Assembly: GCF_030504545.1 (NCBI RefSeq)
Contig: NZ_JAUKWP010000002.1
Coordinates: forward strand, 129,573-193,572
DNA from: Lactobacillus sp. YT155
GTDB taxonomy: Bacteria > Bacillota > Bacilli > Lactobacillales > Lactobacillaceae
DNA: 64,000 nucleotides
Direction of reading: 5' to 3'
Under the pieces are notes generated by a model that saw only the letters and a program-made list of their open reading frames with translations, was not told where the DNA came from and made no database searches. A program made the position numbers and the translations under genes. Positions 27,810 through 37,633 of this stretch are shown piece by piece (the first letter of the stretch is position 1; every line of letters begins with the position of its first letter).

Positions 27810-29052
27810 TTTCTCTACCTATTAAATCAATATATGACATATTTTCAGACACTAAAACGTTTTGAGCAAGTTTAACTAATTCTTCTTTATCAATGCTTTG
27901 AATAATATTCAAGAGCTGGTTAATATCTATATCATAAAAATACAATTCTGCCTGCTGATTAGCAATGGCCTCAGGAGAATTTTGTGAAAAAATTAAACTC
28001 CCAATAATTTCTCGTTTGAATCTTTCCACTACTGTATCCAACGCCATTCGCATGAATTTCTCACTAGTGAATTGTTGGAACAGTTTTTCTCTTAATAGTT
28101 CGGGATTATTAGAATCTCCACCTACTAAGACAAAACAATATCCACGTTCAACAATAACATTGTAGCCAAAATTATCATTAACTATTCGTTGATTAATTAG
28201 TTCTTCATATAGTTTTGAACTCTCACCAATTAATATTTCAAAAATCATATTCAACATATATTGAATCTTAATCGGATTGTTCTCAAATAATTTGTCATCA
28301 ATTCGAATGCCAAGTGTTGACTTGCTTTGATTAATATCCAGAACTTGGCTTTCTCCAGGAAGTACTGCTTGTTTCTCTGGAAGAGTAGCCTTTATCACTG
28401 GACCATCCGTTATCAATAAGTCGTTTTGATCAACATAGTTGAAAATTTCATCTGGATCAAGATTGCCAACTAAGACTAGATTCATATTCTTTTGATTATA
28501 AAATGTCTGGTAAGTCTCTAGTAGATTATCCTTGGTAATTTCATCGAGTGATTGATTAGTCCCAGCAATATCATAACTAATGGGATCATTAGGATAGAGT
28601 TTAGCTAAGATTTCTTGTTCAATTTTCCACTCCGGCATATCTAAATACATCGAAACTTCTTGCTTGATAATGCCACGTTCTTTTTCAACATTTTCCTCAG
28701 TAAAATAAGGATTTTGAATTAAATCTAACAAAGTTGCTAAATTTGCTTGAGTATTTTCAAGTGTTTGAAATAAGTAGGCTGTTTTGGTGTAGCTGGTATA
28801 AGCGTTAGCATTAGCTCCATAAAGTGCAAATTTTTCTGATGAATCATAGTCTTTCTTGGCGAATAACTTATGTTCAATAAAATGAGCAATTCCAGCTGGT
28901 AATTTTTCTTTCGTGTTGGGATTAGTTAAATCAACCGAGCCAAAATCAGTCATTGCAATCCCATAAACTTGATTATATTTAGGCATTGGAATGACTTGAA
29001 CATTTAGACCATTTTTTGTTTTCTTCGAATAAATTTTTAAATGATTATCCAT
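27802..29052 (-). CDS. ymfH: M16-family metalloprotease-like protein YmfH
   Basis: The 416 residues form a zinc-dependent pitrilysin-type protease. The inverted zinc motif HFIEH is near residue 57, with the downstream ligand glutamate in KERGIIKQE, followed by the second M16 domain. It forms a pair with the adjacent ymfF product, which lacks the motif. Related pairs are used in processing of peptides and redox cofactors, but the natural substrate here is not known. Confidence 0.92.
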   Translation of the reverse strand: MDNHLKIYSKKTKNGLNVQVIPMPKYNQVYGIAMTDFGSVDLTNPNTKEKLPAGIAHFIEHKLFAKKDYDSSEKFALYGANANAYTSYTKTAYLFQTLENTQANLATLLDLIQNPYFTEENVEKERGIIKQEVSMYLDMPEWKIEQEILAKLYPNDPISYDIAGTNQSLDEITKDNLLETYQTFYNQKNMNLVLVGNLDPDEIFNYVDQNDLLITDGPVIKATLPEKQAVLPGESQVLDINQSKSTLGIRIDDKLFENNPIKIQYMLNMIFEILIGESSKLYEELINQRIVNDNFGYNVIVERGYCFVLVGGDSNNPELLREKLFQQFTSEKFMRMALDTVVERFKREIIGSLIFSQNSPEAIANQQAELYFYDIDINQLLNIIQSIDKEELVKLAQNVLVSENMSYIDLIGRENG

Positions 29053-29055
29053 TAA

Positions 29056-30330
29056 TTATTCTCCAATTAAAGTATAACTAGCAACTTGTCTCATGTGCTG
29101 AGCTACCGCTTGAATATCTTGTTTAGAAACCTGCTGAACTAATTCTAAATATTGATCATCATCAATCACATTTTGCGGTTTCAAATACTTCCAAACCGAG
29201 CGATTTAACTTAGATGTGATTCGATCATTAGCAAGTTTTCTTCTAGTTATTAGTACCTTTTTGATATGTTCAAATGTTTCATCACTAATTTGGTTATCTT
29301 GAAGTTTTTTAATTTGTTCATCCGTCAGAGTTTGAACTTGCTTAAGAGCTTCTTTTTGAGTCCCTACATGAATAGTAATAATGTTTGAGAACGCATTGTA
29401 CTGACTGTTAATTGAATAAGCCAAGCTATATTTTTCACGTACCTCTTGGAAAAGCAACGACTGGTCGTCTCCTCCAAGAGCTAAGTTAAATAATTGATAA
29501 GCAATGTTGTTCTTAAAATTCAAACTATCAATTTCATAACCAAGTGCTAAGCGGCTTTGATTAACTTTTTGTTCTTCAACCAGTTGTTTGGGTTCTTGGA
29601 GATTAATGACTTGTCTTTGCCAGTCAATCTCTTCTCGATTTTCACAAGGCAATTGCACAAGGTCACTATTTTCTAAAATCTGCAAAATTTCATCTGCATT
29701 AACATTGCCAACCACAGTTATTTTGATGGCATCGTTTTTTAACATTTTTTGATAATGTTCATATATTTGTTTATTAGTAACTTGTTTGATTTCATCTAAG
29801 TCGCCAACCACTGGTGTAGCGAACTCAGGTTGATCATGAAAGAGTAACTTCCAAAGTTGTAAATAACTAGCTAACTCTTTGTTATCCTTCATTGAAATTA
29901 AGTTAGAGACTAGGCTATCTTTTTCAAGTTCAAAATTCTTTGGTAAGAATTCTGTGCCTTCATCATCAACTAAAGGAGTAAGAATTAATTTTTCAACTAG
30001 TTCAAAGGCATCTTTAAATAAAGACGCTCCCGCCACAATTTCTGAATTTCCGTTGATAATCTCCATTGAGAAATTCATGTTATTCAAATTACTCCATTGT
30101 CGATTTCGACAGTTCAAATCAGCCCCGTATAAATCCATGGTTTTTCTTGAAATATCAACCATACGTGGATAATCTTTACATGAATGTGACAAAATATTGG
30201 AAAGTAATTTTCTAGTTGTGGTTTCTTGAGGTCTGATCTTAGTGAAAAAATCAATTTCAAAGCGAGTGGTATTAAATTTATTATCTTCAATAATCTCTAC
30301 TTGAATCCCGTTAGCCAGTTGTTTGATCAT
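29056..30330 (-). CDS. ymfF: M16-family protein YmfF, non-catalytic partner
   Basis: The 424-residue protein has the M16 fold, including the C-terminal domain with AYSINSQYNAF, but no HxxEH motif; the equivalent region reads ILSHSCKDYP. It is probably the structural partner of YmfH in a two-chain peptidase. It lies three bases upstream of ymfH and five bases after ftsK, consistent with one transcript. Confidence 0.9.
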   Translation of the reverse strand: MIKQLANGIQVEIIEDNKFNTTRFEIDFFTKIRPQETTTRKLLSNILSHSCKDYPRMVDISRKTMDLYGADLNCRNRQWSNLNNMNFSMEIINGNSEIVAGASLFKDAFELVEKLILTPLVDDEGTEFLPKNFELEKDSLVSNLISMKDNKELASYLQLWKLLFHDQPEFATPVVGDLDEIKQVTNKQIYEHYQKMLKNDAIKITVVGNVNADEILQILENSDLVQLPCENREEIDWQRQVINLQEPKQLVEEQKVNQSRLALGYEIDSLNFKNNIAYQLFNLALGGDDQSLLFQEVREKYSLAYSINSQYNAFSNIITIHVGTQKEALKQVQTLTDEQIKKLQDNQISDETFEHIKKVLITRRKLANDRITSKLNRSVWKYLKPQNVIDDDQYLELVQQVSKQDIQAVAQHMRQVASYTLIGE

Positions 30331-30336
30331 TAACTT

Positions 30337-32664
30337 CTATTCTCCGCTGTTTTCTGGATTTCTTAAAGCTTCCAGTTCTTCTTGTGTAATTAGCACCTTA
30401 CGGCCTTTACTTCCTTCTGAAGGTCCGACTAGTCCTTTTTCTTCCATAAGGTCAACCATTCTTGCTGCTCGGTTGTAGCCAATTTGGAATCGTCTTTGTA
30501 GCATTGACACACTTGCTGATTGTTGATTGATAATCAAATCAAGTGCTTCGTACCAGTATTCATCCAGACTATCTTTATTTGAAGAAGAACTATCGTCACC
30601 ATCAGCTGACTCTGGCTCATCACTTGGGATCATTGATTCATCATATTGAGCTTGTTGTTGGGCTTTAACAAAATCAACCACATTTTCAACATCTTGTTCA
30701 GCAATATAAGCACCTTGAATTCGAAGTGGTTTATTCTTGCCAAGTGGAAGATAAAGCATATCTCCGCGACCAAGTAATTTCTCAGCTCCGTTTGAGTCCA
30801 AAATGGTCCTTGAGTCGATTCCACTTGATACGGCAAAAGCAATTCGTGAAGGTACATTGGCTTTAATTAAACCAGTGATAACATCAACTGATGGACGTTG
30901 AGTAGCAATAATTAAGTGCATCCCTGCGGCACGAGCCATCTGTGCTAAACGAACAATTGCTGCTTCCACTTCACGTCCAGCAGTCATCATCAAGTCTGAC
31001 AACTCATCGACAATCACGATTACATAAGGTAATCGTTCCATTGGATTATCCGGATCAGTTTGATTATATTCATCAACCGCTTGATTGTACTCGGTAATAT
31101 TACGATTATTGGTTTCCGCAAATAACTTGTAACGACGTTCCATTTCATTAACTGCTTTTTGAAGTGCACCTGCGGCTCTTCTAGCATCAGTTACAACTGG
31201 AATTAACAAATGAGGGATTCCATTGTAAATATTTAATTCAACCATCTTCGGATCAATCAAAATCAATTTAACTTCATTTGGTTTTGCTTTCATCAAGACA
31301 CCAGTAATAATGGTGTTGATAGCAACCGACTTACCACTACCGGTTGAACCCGCAATTAGTAAATGCGGCATCTTAGAAATATCAGAACTAATAATATTCC
31401 CGGTAACATCTTTACCAAGAGGTACTTCCATTGGATTACTTAGATCACTTTGATGTTCAGTAACATCTTTAAATCCAACCACTGCACTTTTTTGATTAGG
31501 AACTTCGATTCCGACGAAAGGTTTTCCCGGAATTGGCGCTTCAATACGAATATCTTTAGCAGCTAAAGCCAAAGCTAAATCATCCGCCAAGTTTAAGATA
31601 CGTGAGACCTTAACCCCTACAGCTGGTTGAATTTCATACTTAGTAACGGTTGGTCCAAGTGTGGCTTTTTTAACATCAACATCAACCCCAAAACTCTTGA
31701 ATGTAGCTTGAAGTTTGTCTTTATTGTCTTCGATTTTTTTGAATTCACTACTTTGATCAACTTTTTTAGCATCACTTAATAATGAAAGTGATGGTAATTG
31801 ATAATCTGAATTGTCGACATTAGTTGCCGTGTTTTGAGCAAAGTCACCTACTGCTTCCTTATCAATAGGAGTAGGTTCAACCTTTTCAGGTTGGCTATCC
31901 TTAGGTTCATAAGAATCTATCTTGAAGTCTGAAGCTGGTTCGGGATCTTCTTTAGCGAAAATATTCACATCTTCAAACTTATCAGGTTCAAATTTTTCTT
32001 CAATTGGTTTTGCTTCAGGTTCTTCGGGTTTGTCGAAGAATAAATCTCCAGCTTTTGAACTCTTTTTCTTAACTGATTCAGCTGAATCTCTCATATTAAG
32101 GATTGATTTTTTAGTGAAATTAACTACTTGTTGGAAATTCACATTAAAAATCATCAAAATTCCGATTAGAGAAATCACTGTAATTACAAAGTAAGTTCCA
32201 ATTGTTCCAAATAATGAATGAAGCCCGGTGTAACAAATTCCACCAAGGTATCCTCCACCTAACGGATTGGTAGTTACACCATTTTTCAAATCTTCCATGG
32301 CTGCATTCAAAGTTACTTTGACAATATTGTTATGAATATTCATGGAATTAAACCAGAGTGAATGAAGCAAGACTAAAAATGATAGATAGACTAGTGTCCC
32401 ACCACTAACTCTTTTCCATGATAATTTTGGTAATTTACCAAACGCAAATAGTAAGGCACCAACTAATACTAAGATTAGTGCCAAAATATAAAAACTATCA
32501 CCTACAAGAAGACGATAGCTGTTGGTCAAAAACTTCCCCACAGTTCCAAATTTAAATAAGGCTAAAATCGAAATTAGCACTAAAAATACTCCAAAAATAT
32601 TTACCGAAATATTGGAGTTTTTCTTTTTGGTTTTTCTAGTTTTTGTCGTTCTTTTCTTAGGCAT
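30337..32664 (-). CDS. ftsK: DNA translocase FtsK/SpoIIIE
   Basis: Septum-located motor that pumps chromosome termini out of the closing septum. The 775 residues comprise a basic N-terminus, four to five membrane helices within about 20-185, an acidic low-complexity linker (about 185-310), the RecA-like motor with Walker A GSTGSGKSV and Walker B VIVIVDELSDLMM, and a C-terminal winged-helix gamma domain (ALDLIINQQSASVSMLQRRF). The ATG at 32664 follows AAGGAAG; an extra ten-codon upstream extension is not supported. Confidence 0.97.
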   Translation of the reverse strand: MPKKRTTKTRKTKKKNSNISVNIFGVFLVLISILALFKFGTVGKFLTNSYRLLVGDSFYILALILVLVGALLFAFGKLPKLSWKRVSGGTLVYLSFLVLLHSLWFNSMNIHNNIVKVTLNAAMEDLKNGVTTNPLGGGYLGGICYTGLHSLFGTIGTYFVITVISLIGILMIFNVNFQQVVNFTKKSILNMRDSAESVKKKSSKAGDLFFDKPEEPEAKPIEEKFEPDKFEDVNIFAKEDPEPASDFKIDSYEPKDSQPEKVEPTPIDKEAVGDFAQNTATNVDNSDYQLPSLSLLSDAKKVDQSSEFKKIEDNKDKLQATFKSFGVDVDVKKATLGPTVTKYEIQPAVGVKVSRILNLADDLALALAAKDIRIEAPIPGKPFVGIEVPNQKSAVVGFKDVTEHQSDLSNPMEVPLGKDVTGNIISSDISKMPHLLIAGSTGSGKSVAINTIITGVLMKAKPNEVKLILIDPKMVELNIYNGIPHLLIPVVTDARRAAGALQKAVNEMERRYKLFAETNNRNITEYNQAVDEYNQTDPDNPMERLPYVIVIVDELSDLMMTAGREVEAAIVRLAQMARAAGMHLIIATQRPSVDVITGLIKANVPSRIAFAVSSGIDSRTILDSNGAEKLLGRGDMLYLPLGKNKPLRIQGAYIAEQDVENVVDFVKAQQQAQYDESMIPSDEPESADGDDSSSSNKDSLDEYWYEALDLIINQQSASVSMLQRRFQIGYNRAARMVDLMEEKGLVGPSEGSKGRKVLITQEELEALRNPENSGE

Positions 32665-32753
32665 TAATACTTCCTTCTCTACACACTTACTCAATATAAA
32701 TTATACATTTTTATCAAAAAAACAAATGGTTAAACAGATTTCTTAAGAAAAAC

Positions 32754-32780
32754 AAAAAAAACACGGATATCCGTGTTTTA
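32754..32780 (-). terminator. Intrinsic terminator after trmL
   Basis: AACACGGATATCCGTGTT is a perfect palindrome followed on the minus strand by eight T, overlapping the trmL stop. Confidence 0.88.
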
Positions 32781-33287
32781 GTGCAATTTATCAGTGTCAT
32801 ATAAATGAGTTAATTCTAAGCCAGGAAAACTCTGTTGACGCATTACTTCATAAATAATGATTGCTGCTGAGTTTGATAGATTCAAGGCCCTTACTTTATC
32901 AGTCATAGGCATACGAATACACTTGTCGGCGTGTTCACGCATGAACTTCTCAGGTAATCCTGTCGTCTCTTTTCCAAACAAGAAATAGTGATCAACATTG
33001 GTGTCTTGATAATTCACGTCAGTATAAACAGTATCAGAAAACTTCGAAACTAAATATAGATACTCTTGATTAGGAATTGTTTCCATGAAGTCATCGAGAC
33101 TATCATGAATGATTACTTCCACATTTTCCCAATAATCCAATCCAGCTCGTTTCATATGCTTGTCGTCAAGTGAAAAACCTAAGGGACGAATCAAGTGCAA
33201 GACTGTATCAGTTGCTGCACATGTTCTAGCAATGTTCCCAGTGTTTGCTGGCATTAATGGTTCAAAAAGTACGATATGGTTTGTCAA
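32778..33287 (-). CDS. trmL: tRNA (cytidine/uridine-2'-O-)-methyltransferase TrmL
   Basis: SPOUT-class enzyme that methylates the ribose of the wobble base in certain leucine tRNAs. The 169 residues contain LFEPLMPANTGNIARTCAAT, FGKETTGLPE and the knot-forming end MPMTDKVRALNLSNSAAI. The start is a TTG at 33287, six bases after AGGAGA; five further in-frame codons upstream would place the ribosome binding site inside the gene. It has an unusually structured upstream region (33307-33454). Confidence 0.94.
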   Translation of the reverse strand: MTNHIVLFEPLMPANTGNIARTCAATDTVLHLIRPLGFSLDDKHMKRAGLDYWENVEVIIHDSLDDFMETIPNQEYLYLVSKFSDTVYTDVNYQDTNVDHYFLFGKETTGLPEKFMREHADKCIRMPMTDKVRALNLSNSAAIIIYEVMRQQSFPGLELTHLYDTDKLH

Positions 33288-33613
33288 AGTAGTTCTCCTC
33301 AATACTGTTAATTTTGATTACTTGTAGGATGATTGACATCTTTTGAAACGAGTTACTCATCCCAGCAACCTGTGCTTAACTTATTCAGTGATTAATTTCT
33401 AAATCAAAATTATTCACTGAATTTCGTTAATCTTCGATTGCTTACGGGATGATTCACTCTCTACATAAAAAAAACGCACATTCTCGGTTTTTATACGGCA
33501 AGAATATACGTTAATATCTACCAATCATAAACTTTTAACAAAAAAGCTTCTGATAAAAATCTATGATTAAGGTTTAAAGCAATAATAATCATTGTTTCAC
33601 AACAATTCAATAC
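33288..33613 (-). other. Non-coding interval with folded leader before trmL
   Basis: This 326-base gap between rlmA and trmL has no credible ORF. Positions 33357-33452 form a long imperfect hairpin: TCATCCC and AGCAA pair with TTGCT and GGGATGA around an inner 15-base stem (33383-33397 with 33408-33422, 14 of 15 paired). Two copies of a 28-29 base sequence (33307-33334 and 33426-33454, 23 of 29 identical) flank it, and each contains GGATGA, so TCATCC can pair with either. A run of eight T on the minus strand (33467-33474) may end rlmA transcription. Confidence 0.5.
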
Positions 33614-34495
33614 TTATTTCCGTATTTTCAGCATTTGTAAATCAATTGTAATATTATCTATTGATGATTTTATAAATTCTTGCTTAATTTCTTCGTCTAA
33701 ACTCCAAGTTAAGGGAGTCATTCCGAACATATTGGCTTTTAACTCGGGAGTATTCAATGCGAAATTATAGTTAATGTCGACAACTTCAATTTGTGAGAAA
33801 TGCTCCTGCAGATTCTTTATTACGTCAGTATTTTCATAAGTTGAATTAATATGTGGATTCTTCTCAGCCACAAATTCACGAATTTCATGAAGATATTGAC
33901 TATTAGGAATAATCTTTAGGATTTGACCATCGGTTTTCAATACTCGTTTGAATTCTTGATAGCTGGCTGGCGACAACAAATTAATAATTGTATCTACACT
34001 TTGATCCTTAAGCGGTAAGTTAGCCAAGTTCCCAACTACAAATAACAAATTACCCTCGGCAAGCCCTCGCGTAGAAGCTTGAATTCCTTGATTGGACAAA
34101 TCAAATCCTACGGCAGCAACTTTTTTGTTGTTAGCTAAATCAATTAAAGCCGACCCTTCACCACTACCAGCATCAATGACAAATTCGTCATCTTGAATAT
34201 TCTCTGCAATTTTTGAAAACACTGGCTTAAATAAGCCCGCCGCCATCATCTCGGTCCGACTAGTGAACAGCGCTTGATCATATTCGGTCTTAACGAATTT
34301 ATTTACCAACTGCAAAGAACCTTTTTTAGAAATATCAAAGGTATGATGATTCTCACATTGGACACTTTTTTCTGCGGGCAAAATAAAGATGTCCGAACTA
34401 CAAAGTGGACATCTGAATTTATCGCTATATTTATTTAAAAATTCGATTGCTAAATCAGTCTTCTTTTTCAACAATTTCTTCTGTACTTTCTTCAT
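33614..34495 (-). CDS. rlmA: 23S rRNA (guanine-N1)-methyltransferase, RlmA family
   Basis: SAM-dependent enzyme modifying a guanine in helix 35 of 23S rRNA; family members are RlmA(I) (G745) or RlmA(II)/TlrB (G748). The 293 residues have an N-terminal zinc site (CPLC and CENHH, about 29-50) and the SAM motif VIDAGSGEGSA near 107-117. Which guanine is modified cannot be told here. The N-terminus overlaps the preceding gene by 41 bases, and the start is not firm; a TTG a few codons in is possible. Confidence 0.88.
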   Translation of the reverse strand: MKKVQKKLLKKKTDLAIEFLNKYSDKFRCPLCSSDIFILPAEKSVQCENHHTFDISKKGSLQLVNKFVKTEYDQALFTSRTEMMAAGLFKPVFSKIAENIQDDEFVIDAGSGEGSALIDLANNKKVAAVGFDLSNQGIQASTRGLAEGNLLFVVGNLANLPLKDQSVDTIINLLSPASYQEFKRVLKTDGQILKIIPNSQYLHEIREFVAEKNPHINSTYENTDVIKNLQEHFSQIEVVDINYNFALNTPELKANMFGMTPLTWSLDEEIKQEFIKSSIDNITIDLQMLKIRK

Positions 34496-35636
34496 ATAGA
34501 TTCGAATGGCGATTCAACCAATCAAAGACCTTCATAAAGATAATCTTCAATACAGCATAGGCTGGAATTCCTAGTAGAACTCCTAGAACTCCGAACAAGC
34601 TACCTGCACCCAATAAAACAATAATAGTTGTCACTGGATGCATTGACATTTTGTTTCCTAGAACTAATGGTGACACCAAACGTGTTTCTAGAGTTTGTTC
34701 AATGATGAAGACAATAATGACTTTCAAGAACATCCCCGGCGTAAACAAGGCAATGATTAATGAAGGAATCAAAGCTAATGGTGTTCCAATGTAAGGAATT
34801 AAGTTAAGAAGCGCAGCCATAATTGCCAATGGTAAACCATACTTTTGACCGATGATGAGGTAACCAATGAAGAACATTACCCCGACCCAGAAAGCCACAG
34901 TAATTTGGCCTCTAATGTAGGCACTTAATGATTGAGAAATTTCTGAAGTTATCTCACGACTTCCTTCACGATATTTCGTAGGAACGAACTTAAAGAAGTT
35001 GTCGAAGAATCTTTCGTGGTCTTTTAACATAAAGAACAAGATGAATGGAGCTGTTAAAAGAACCATTCCAATGTTAGTAATTATCCCTACGGCTGAAGTT
35101 AAATTATCCAAAGTTGTTGGAATCAAACTGCTGGCTGTTTGTTGAAGTTTTCCACCCCAATAATTATTAACCTGTTCCAGTTGCTCTTGAAGTGTCGATC
35201 CAGCAAAATTTTTGCTAGCATAACGGTTCATGAAACTGCTGAATGATTCCCAGTAGTTGGGCCAATTCTTAATCAGCGAAGCAATTTGTCCTTGTAGTAA
35301 CGGAATAAATGAAACAATTCCCCAAACTAACAGTGAAAAAATAATTACAAAAACAACTGAAATTGAAATCACACGATGAATATGGAATTTTCTCTCGCAG
35401 AGATCAATCAACGGCTGTAGCAAGTAAAACATCACCATCGAAACCAAGATTGTTGGCATAATAATTCCAAAAACTTGACCAATTGGTGAAAATACATAGC
35501 GAACTTTGGTAAATATGAATATAATTAGTAAGACTAAAAAAATATTAAGTAAACCAACCGTGAATTTATTGTTGACAATCCAACGGTAAAACCACGACTG
35601 TTTAAAAGTATTTTTTATGTTTTTATCATTTTCCAT
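34455..35636 (-). CDS. AI-2E family membrane protein
   Basis: Polytopic protein of 393 residues with seven to eight membrane helices and the conserved PerM/AI-2E region (LLNLIPYIGTPLALIPSLIIAL, then EQTLETRLVSPLVLGNKMSMHP). Family members have been linked to export of small molecules or to Na+/H+ exchange, and the AI-2 label is not proof of substrate. The ATG at 35636 has GAGG eight bases upstream; a longer in-frame extension of 24 codons is not supported. It overlaps rlmA. Confidence 0.85.
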   Translation of the reverse strand: MENDKNIKNTFKQSWFYRWIVNNKFTVGLLNIFLVLLIIFIFTKVRYVFSPIGQVFGIIMPTILVSMVMFYLLQPLIDLCERKFHIHRVISISVVFVIIFSLLVWGIVSFIPLLQGQIASLIKNWPNYWESFSSFMNRYASKNFAGSTLQEQLEQVNNYWGGKLQQTASSLIPTTLDNLTSAVGIITNIGMVLLTAPFILFFMLKDHERFFDNFFKFVPTKYREGSREITSEISQSLSAYIRGQITVAFWVGVMFFIGYLIIGQKYGLPLAIMAALLNLIPYIGTPLALIPSLIIALFTPGMFLKVIIVFIIEQTLETRLVSPLVLGNKMSMHPVTTIIVLLGAGSLFGVLGVLLGIPAYAVLKIIFMKVFDWLNRHSNLYEESTEEIVEKED

Positions 35637-35721
35637 TTGATTATCCTCAAAGACTTTTCTTATATAACAAAATAACATATTTTGCGAATAATTAATAATC
35701 ACACACAAAGGAGAACTAATT

Positions 35722-36747
35722 TTGAAAGAACAAATTTATCTTAGTGGTTACACTAATAAAGGAAAAGGAATCTACTCGGCTAGTTTAGATACCGAAACCA
35801 AAACCGTTTCAACTCCTCAAGTTTTTGTTGAAATTGATCGCCCTACTTATATTGATGTAGCTAACAATAATCATCTTTATGCAATTCAAGAAAAAGGTGA
35901 CTGGGGTGGAATTGCAGCTTTTGACCTTAATGGCTCAAAACCAGAATATTTGAATTCTGCCTTGAAGTTAGGTTCGGCTCCTTCATATGTTCAATATGAC
36001 CCAACTCGTAACATGGTCTATTCATGTCAATTTCATGGAAGCAAAGTTTATGTAGATAAGGTTCAAGAAGATGGTACTCTTAAGAGTCTTTATACAATTA
36101 ATTTAACCGGTTCAGGTCCCAAACCTGAACAAGATTCATCAAAACCTCACTTTAGTGGTTTGACTCCCGACAACAAATTAATTATTTGTGACTATGGTGC
36201 TGATACCGTATCAATCTACGACCTTTCAGACACCCAAGTCCCAACTTTATTATCGCAATATCACGCTAAAGCAGGAAGTGCGACTCGTCATTTAGTTTTC
36301 CATCCAACTAAGAACATCGCCTATGTAATTTGTGAATTATCCAGTGAAATTCTAGTTATGGATTACGATGAAACAACTCATGAGTTATCATTACGTCAAA
36401 CTATTTCTACCCTTCCCGACGACTTCTCTGCTGATGATAATACTGCAGCTGCTATCAGAATCAGTAATGACGGTAAATTCTTGTACGCCTCAAATCGTGG
36501 TAGCGATACACTTGCCATCTATCAAATTGCTGAATCAGGCGAAGAATTAACTAATATTGCTTATCAGCCAGTTGCTGGTAAAGGTCCACGTGATTTTGAC
36601 TTGGATCCATCCAACAATTTCTTACTTGTTGCCAATCAAAACACCGATAACTTAAGTCTCTTTGAACGTAATACAGACACAGGTTTATTAAGTTTAATTA
36701 AAGACGATATTGCCATACCCGAGTGTGTTTGTGTAAAGTTTATCTAA
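35722..36747 (+). CDS. 6-phosphogluconolactonase-type beta-propeller protein
   Basis: The 341 residues form a seven-bladed lactonase-like propeller of the YbhE/Pgl (PF10282) type, with GSAPSYVQYDP, KPHFSGLTPDNK, SATRHLVFHP, ASNRGSDTLAIY and KGPRDFDLDPSNNFLLVANQ. In E. coli this fold hydrolyses 6-phosphogluconolactone in the pentose phosphate pathway; in lactobacilli this is assumed from similarity. The start is TTG at 35722 with AAGGAGA seven bases before. It heads a plus-strand run with uppP and cutC. Confidence 0.88.
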   Translation: MKEQIYLSGYTNKGKGIYSASLDTETKTVSTPQVFVEIDRPTYIDVANNNHLYAIQEKGDWGGIAAFDLNGSKPEYLNSALKLGSAPSYVQYDPTRNMVYSCQFHGSKVYVDKVQEDGTLKSLYTINLTGSGPKPEQDSSKPHFSGLTPDNKLIICDYGADTVSIYDLSDTQVPTLLSQYHAKAGSATRHLVFHPTKNIAYVICELSSEILVMDYDETTHELSLRQTISTLPDDFSADDNTAAAIRISNDGKFLYASNRGSDTLAIYQIAESGEELTNIAYQPVAGKGPRDFDLDPSNNFLLVANQNTDNLSLFERNTDTGLLSLIKDDIAIPECVCVKFI

Positions 36748-36772
36748 TTCAAAAATTATGAGGTGAAGTATC

Positions 36773-37615
36773 TTGTTCTTAGAAATTATCAAAGTTATCA
36801 TTCTCGGAATCATTGAAGGTGTGACCGAGTTCTTACCAATCAGTTCCACTGGACATTTGTATTTAGCTAATGAATTCATCAAATTAAATGAATCGACAGC
36901 CTTCATCAATATGTTCATGGTGGTTATCCAGTTTGGTGCAATTATGGCGGTTATCTTCCTATACTTCCATAAATTAAACCCCTTCTCTCCAAAAAAAGAT
37001 TCTGTTGAGAAGAAACAAACTTGGACTCTTTGGTTTAAAGTTTTAATTGCCTGTATCCCATCAATCATTATTGGTTTTCCATTGAATGATTTCATGGATG
37101 CTCATTTCAACACTTGGCAAGTCATTTCAGCTACTCTGTTGATTTACGGTATTTTGTTCATCGTAATTGAAAACTATAATAAGAATAAAAAAGCTAAGTT
37201 AACTGACTTGAACTCTCTTCCATATATGACAGCTTTTGCTATTGGATTGTTTCAAATCCTAGCCTTAGTTCCAGGAACTTCACGTTCAGGTGCGACAATT
37301 CTAGGAGCTATTTTAATCGGTGCTTCAAGATTTGTTGCTACTGAATTCTCATTTTTCTTATCAATTCCAACCATGGTTGGAGCTAGTTTGTTAAAAGTTT
37401 ATAAGTTTATCGATCACGGCAACTCATTTACGGGAGCCCAAACTTTCGTATTACTCTTAGGTACCGTTGTTTCCTTTATCGTTGCCTACATCTCCATTAA
37501 GTTCTTACTTAATTACATTAAGAAAAACGACTTCAAAGCCTTTGGCTGGTACCGAATCATTCTAGCCATTATCGTAATTGCTTACTTCGGTGGCAAAGCA
37601 GCCTTTGGCTTTTAA
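36773..37615 (+). CDS. uppP: Undecaprenyl-diphosphatase UppP/BacA
   Basis: Membrane pyrophosphatase that recycles undecaprenyl pyrophosphate for peptidoglycan and teichoic acid synthesis and gives basal bacitracin tolerance. The 280 residues have seven or more helices and both family motifs, [15 protein letters not shown] near 16-30 and the [10 protein letters not shown] segment near 168. The start is TTG at 36773 after AGGTGA. It works on the same lipid carrier as tagO in this window. Confidence 0.96.
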   Translation: MFLEIIKVIILGIIEGVTEFLPISSTGHLYLANEFIKLNESTAFINMFMVVIQFGAIMAVIFLYFHKLNPFSPKKDSVEKKQTWTLWFKVLIACIPSIIIGFPLNDFMDAHFNTWQVISATLLIYGILFIVIENYNKNKKAKLTDLNSLPYMTAFAIGLFQILALVPGTSRSGATILGAILIGASRFVATEFSFFLSIPTMVGASLLKVYKFIDHGNSFTGAQTFVLLLGTVVSFIVAYISIKFLLNYIKKNDFKAFGWYRIILAIIVIAYFGGKAAFGF

Positions 37616-37633
37616 GATTAAGGAGTGTTATTG

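Noticed and set aside
33307..33454. Repeats around 33.3-33.45 kb as a mini CRISPR array
   Set aside because: Only two imperfect copies with an intervening hairpin, no uniform spacers and no cas genes.
36694..37095. 133-codon open frame on the minus strand opposite uppP
   Set aside because: It is antisense to a clearly conserved membrane enzyme, has no ribosome binding site and reads as a complement of the hydrophobic coding frame.
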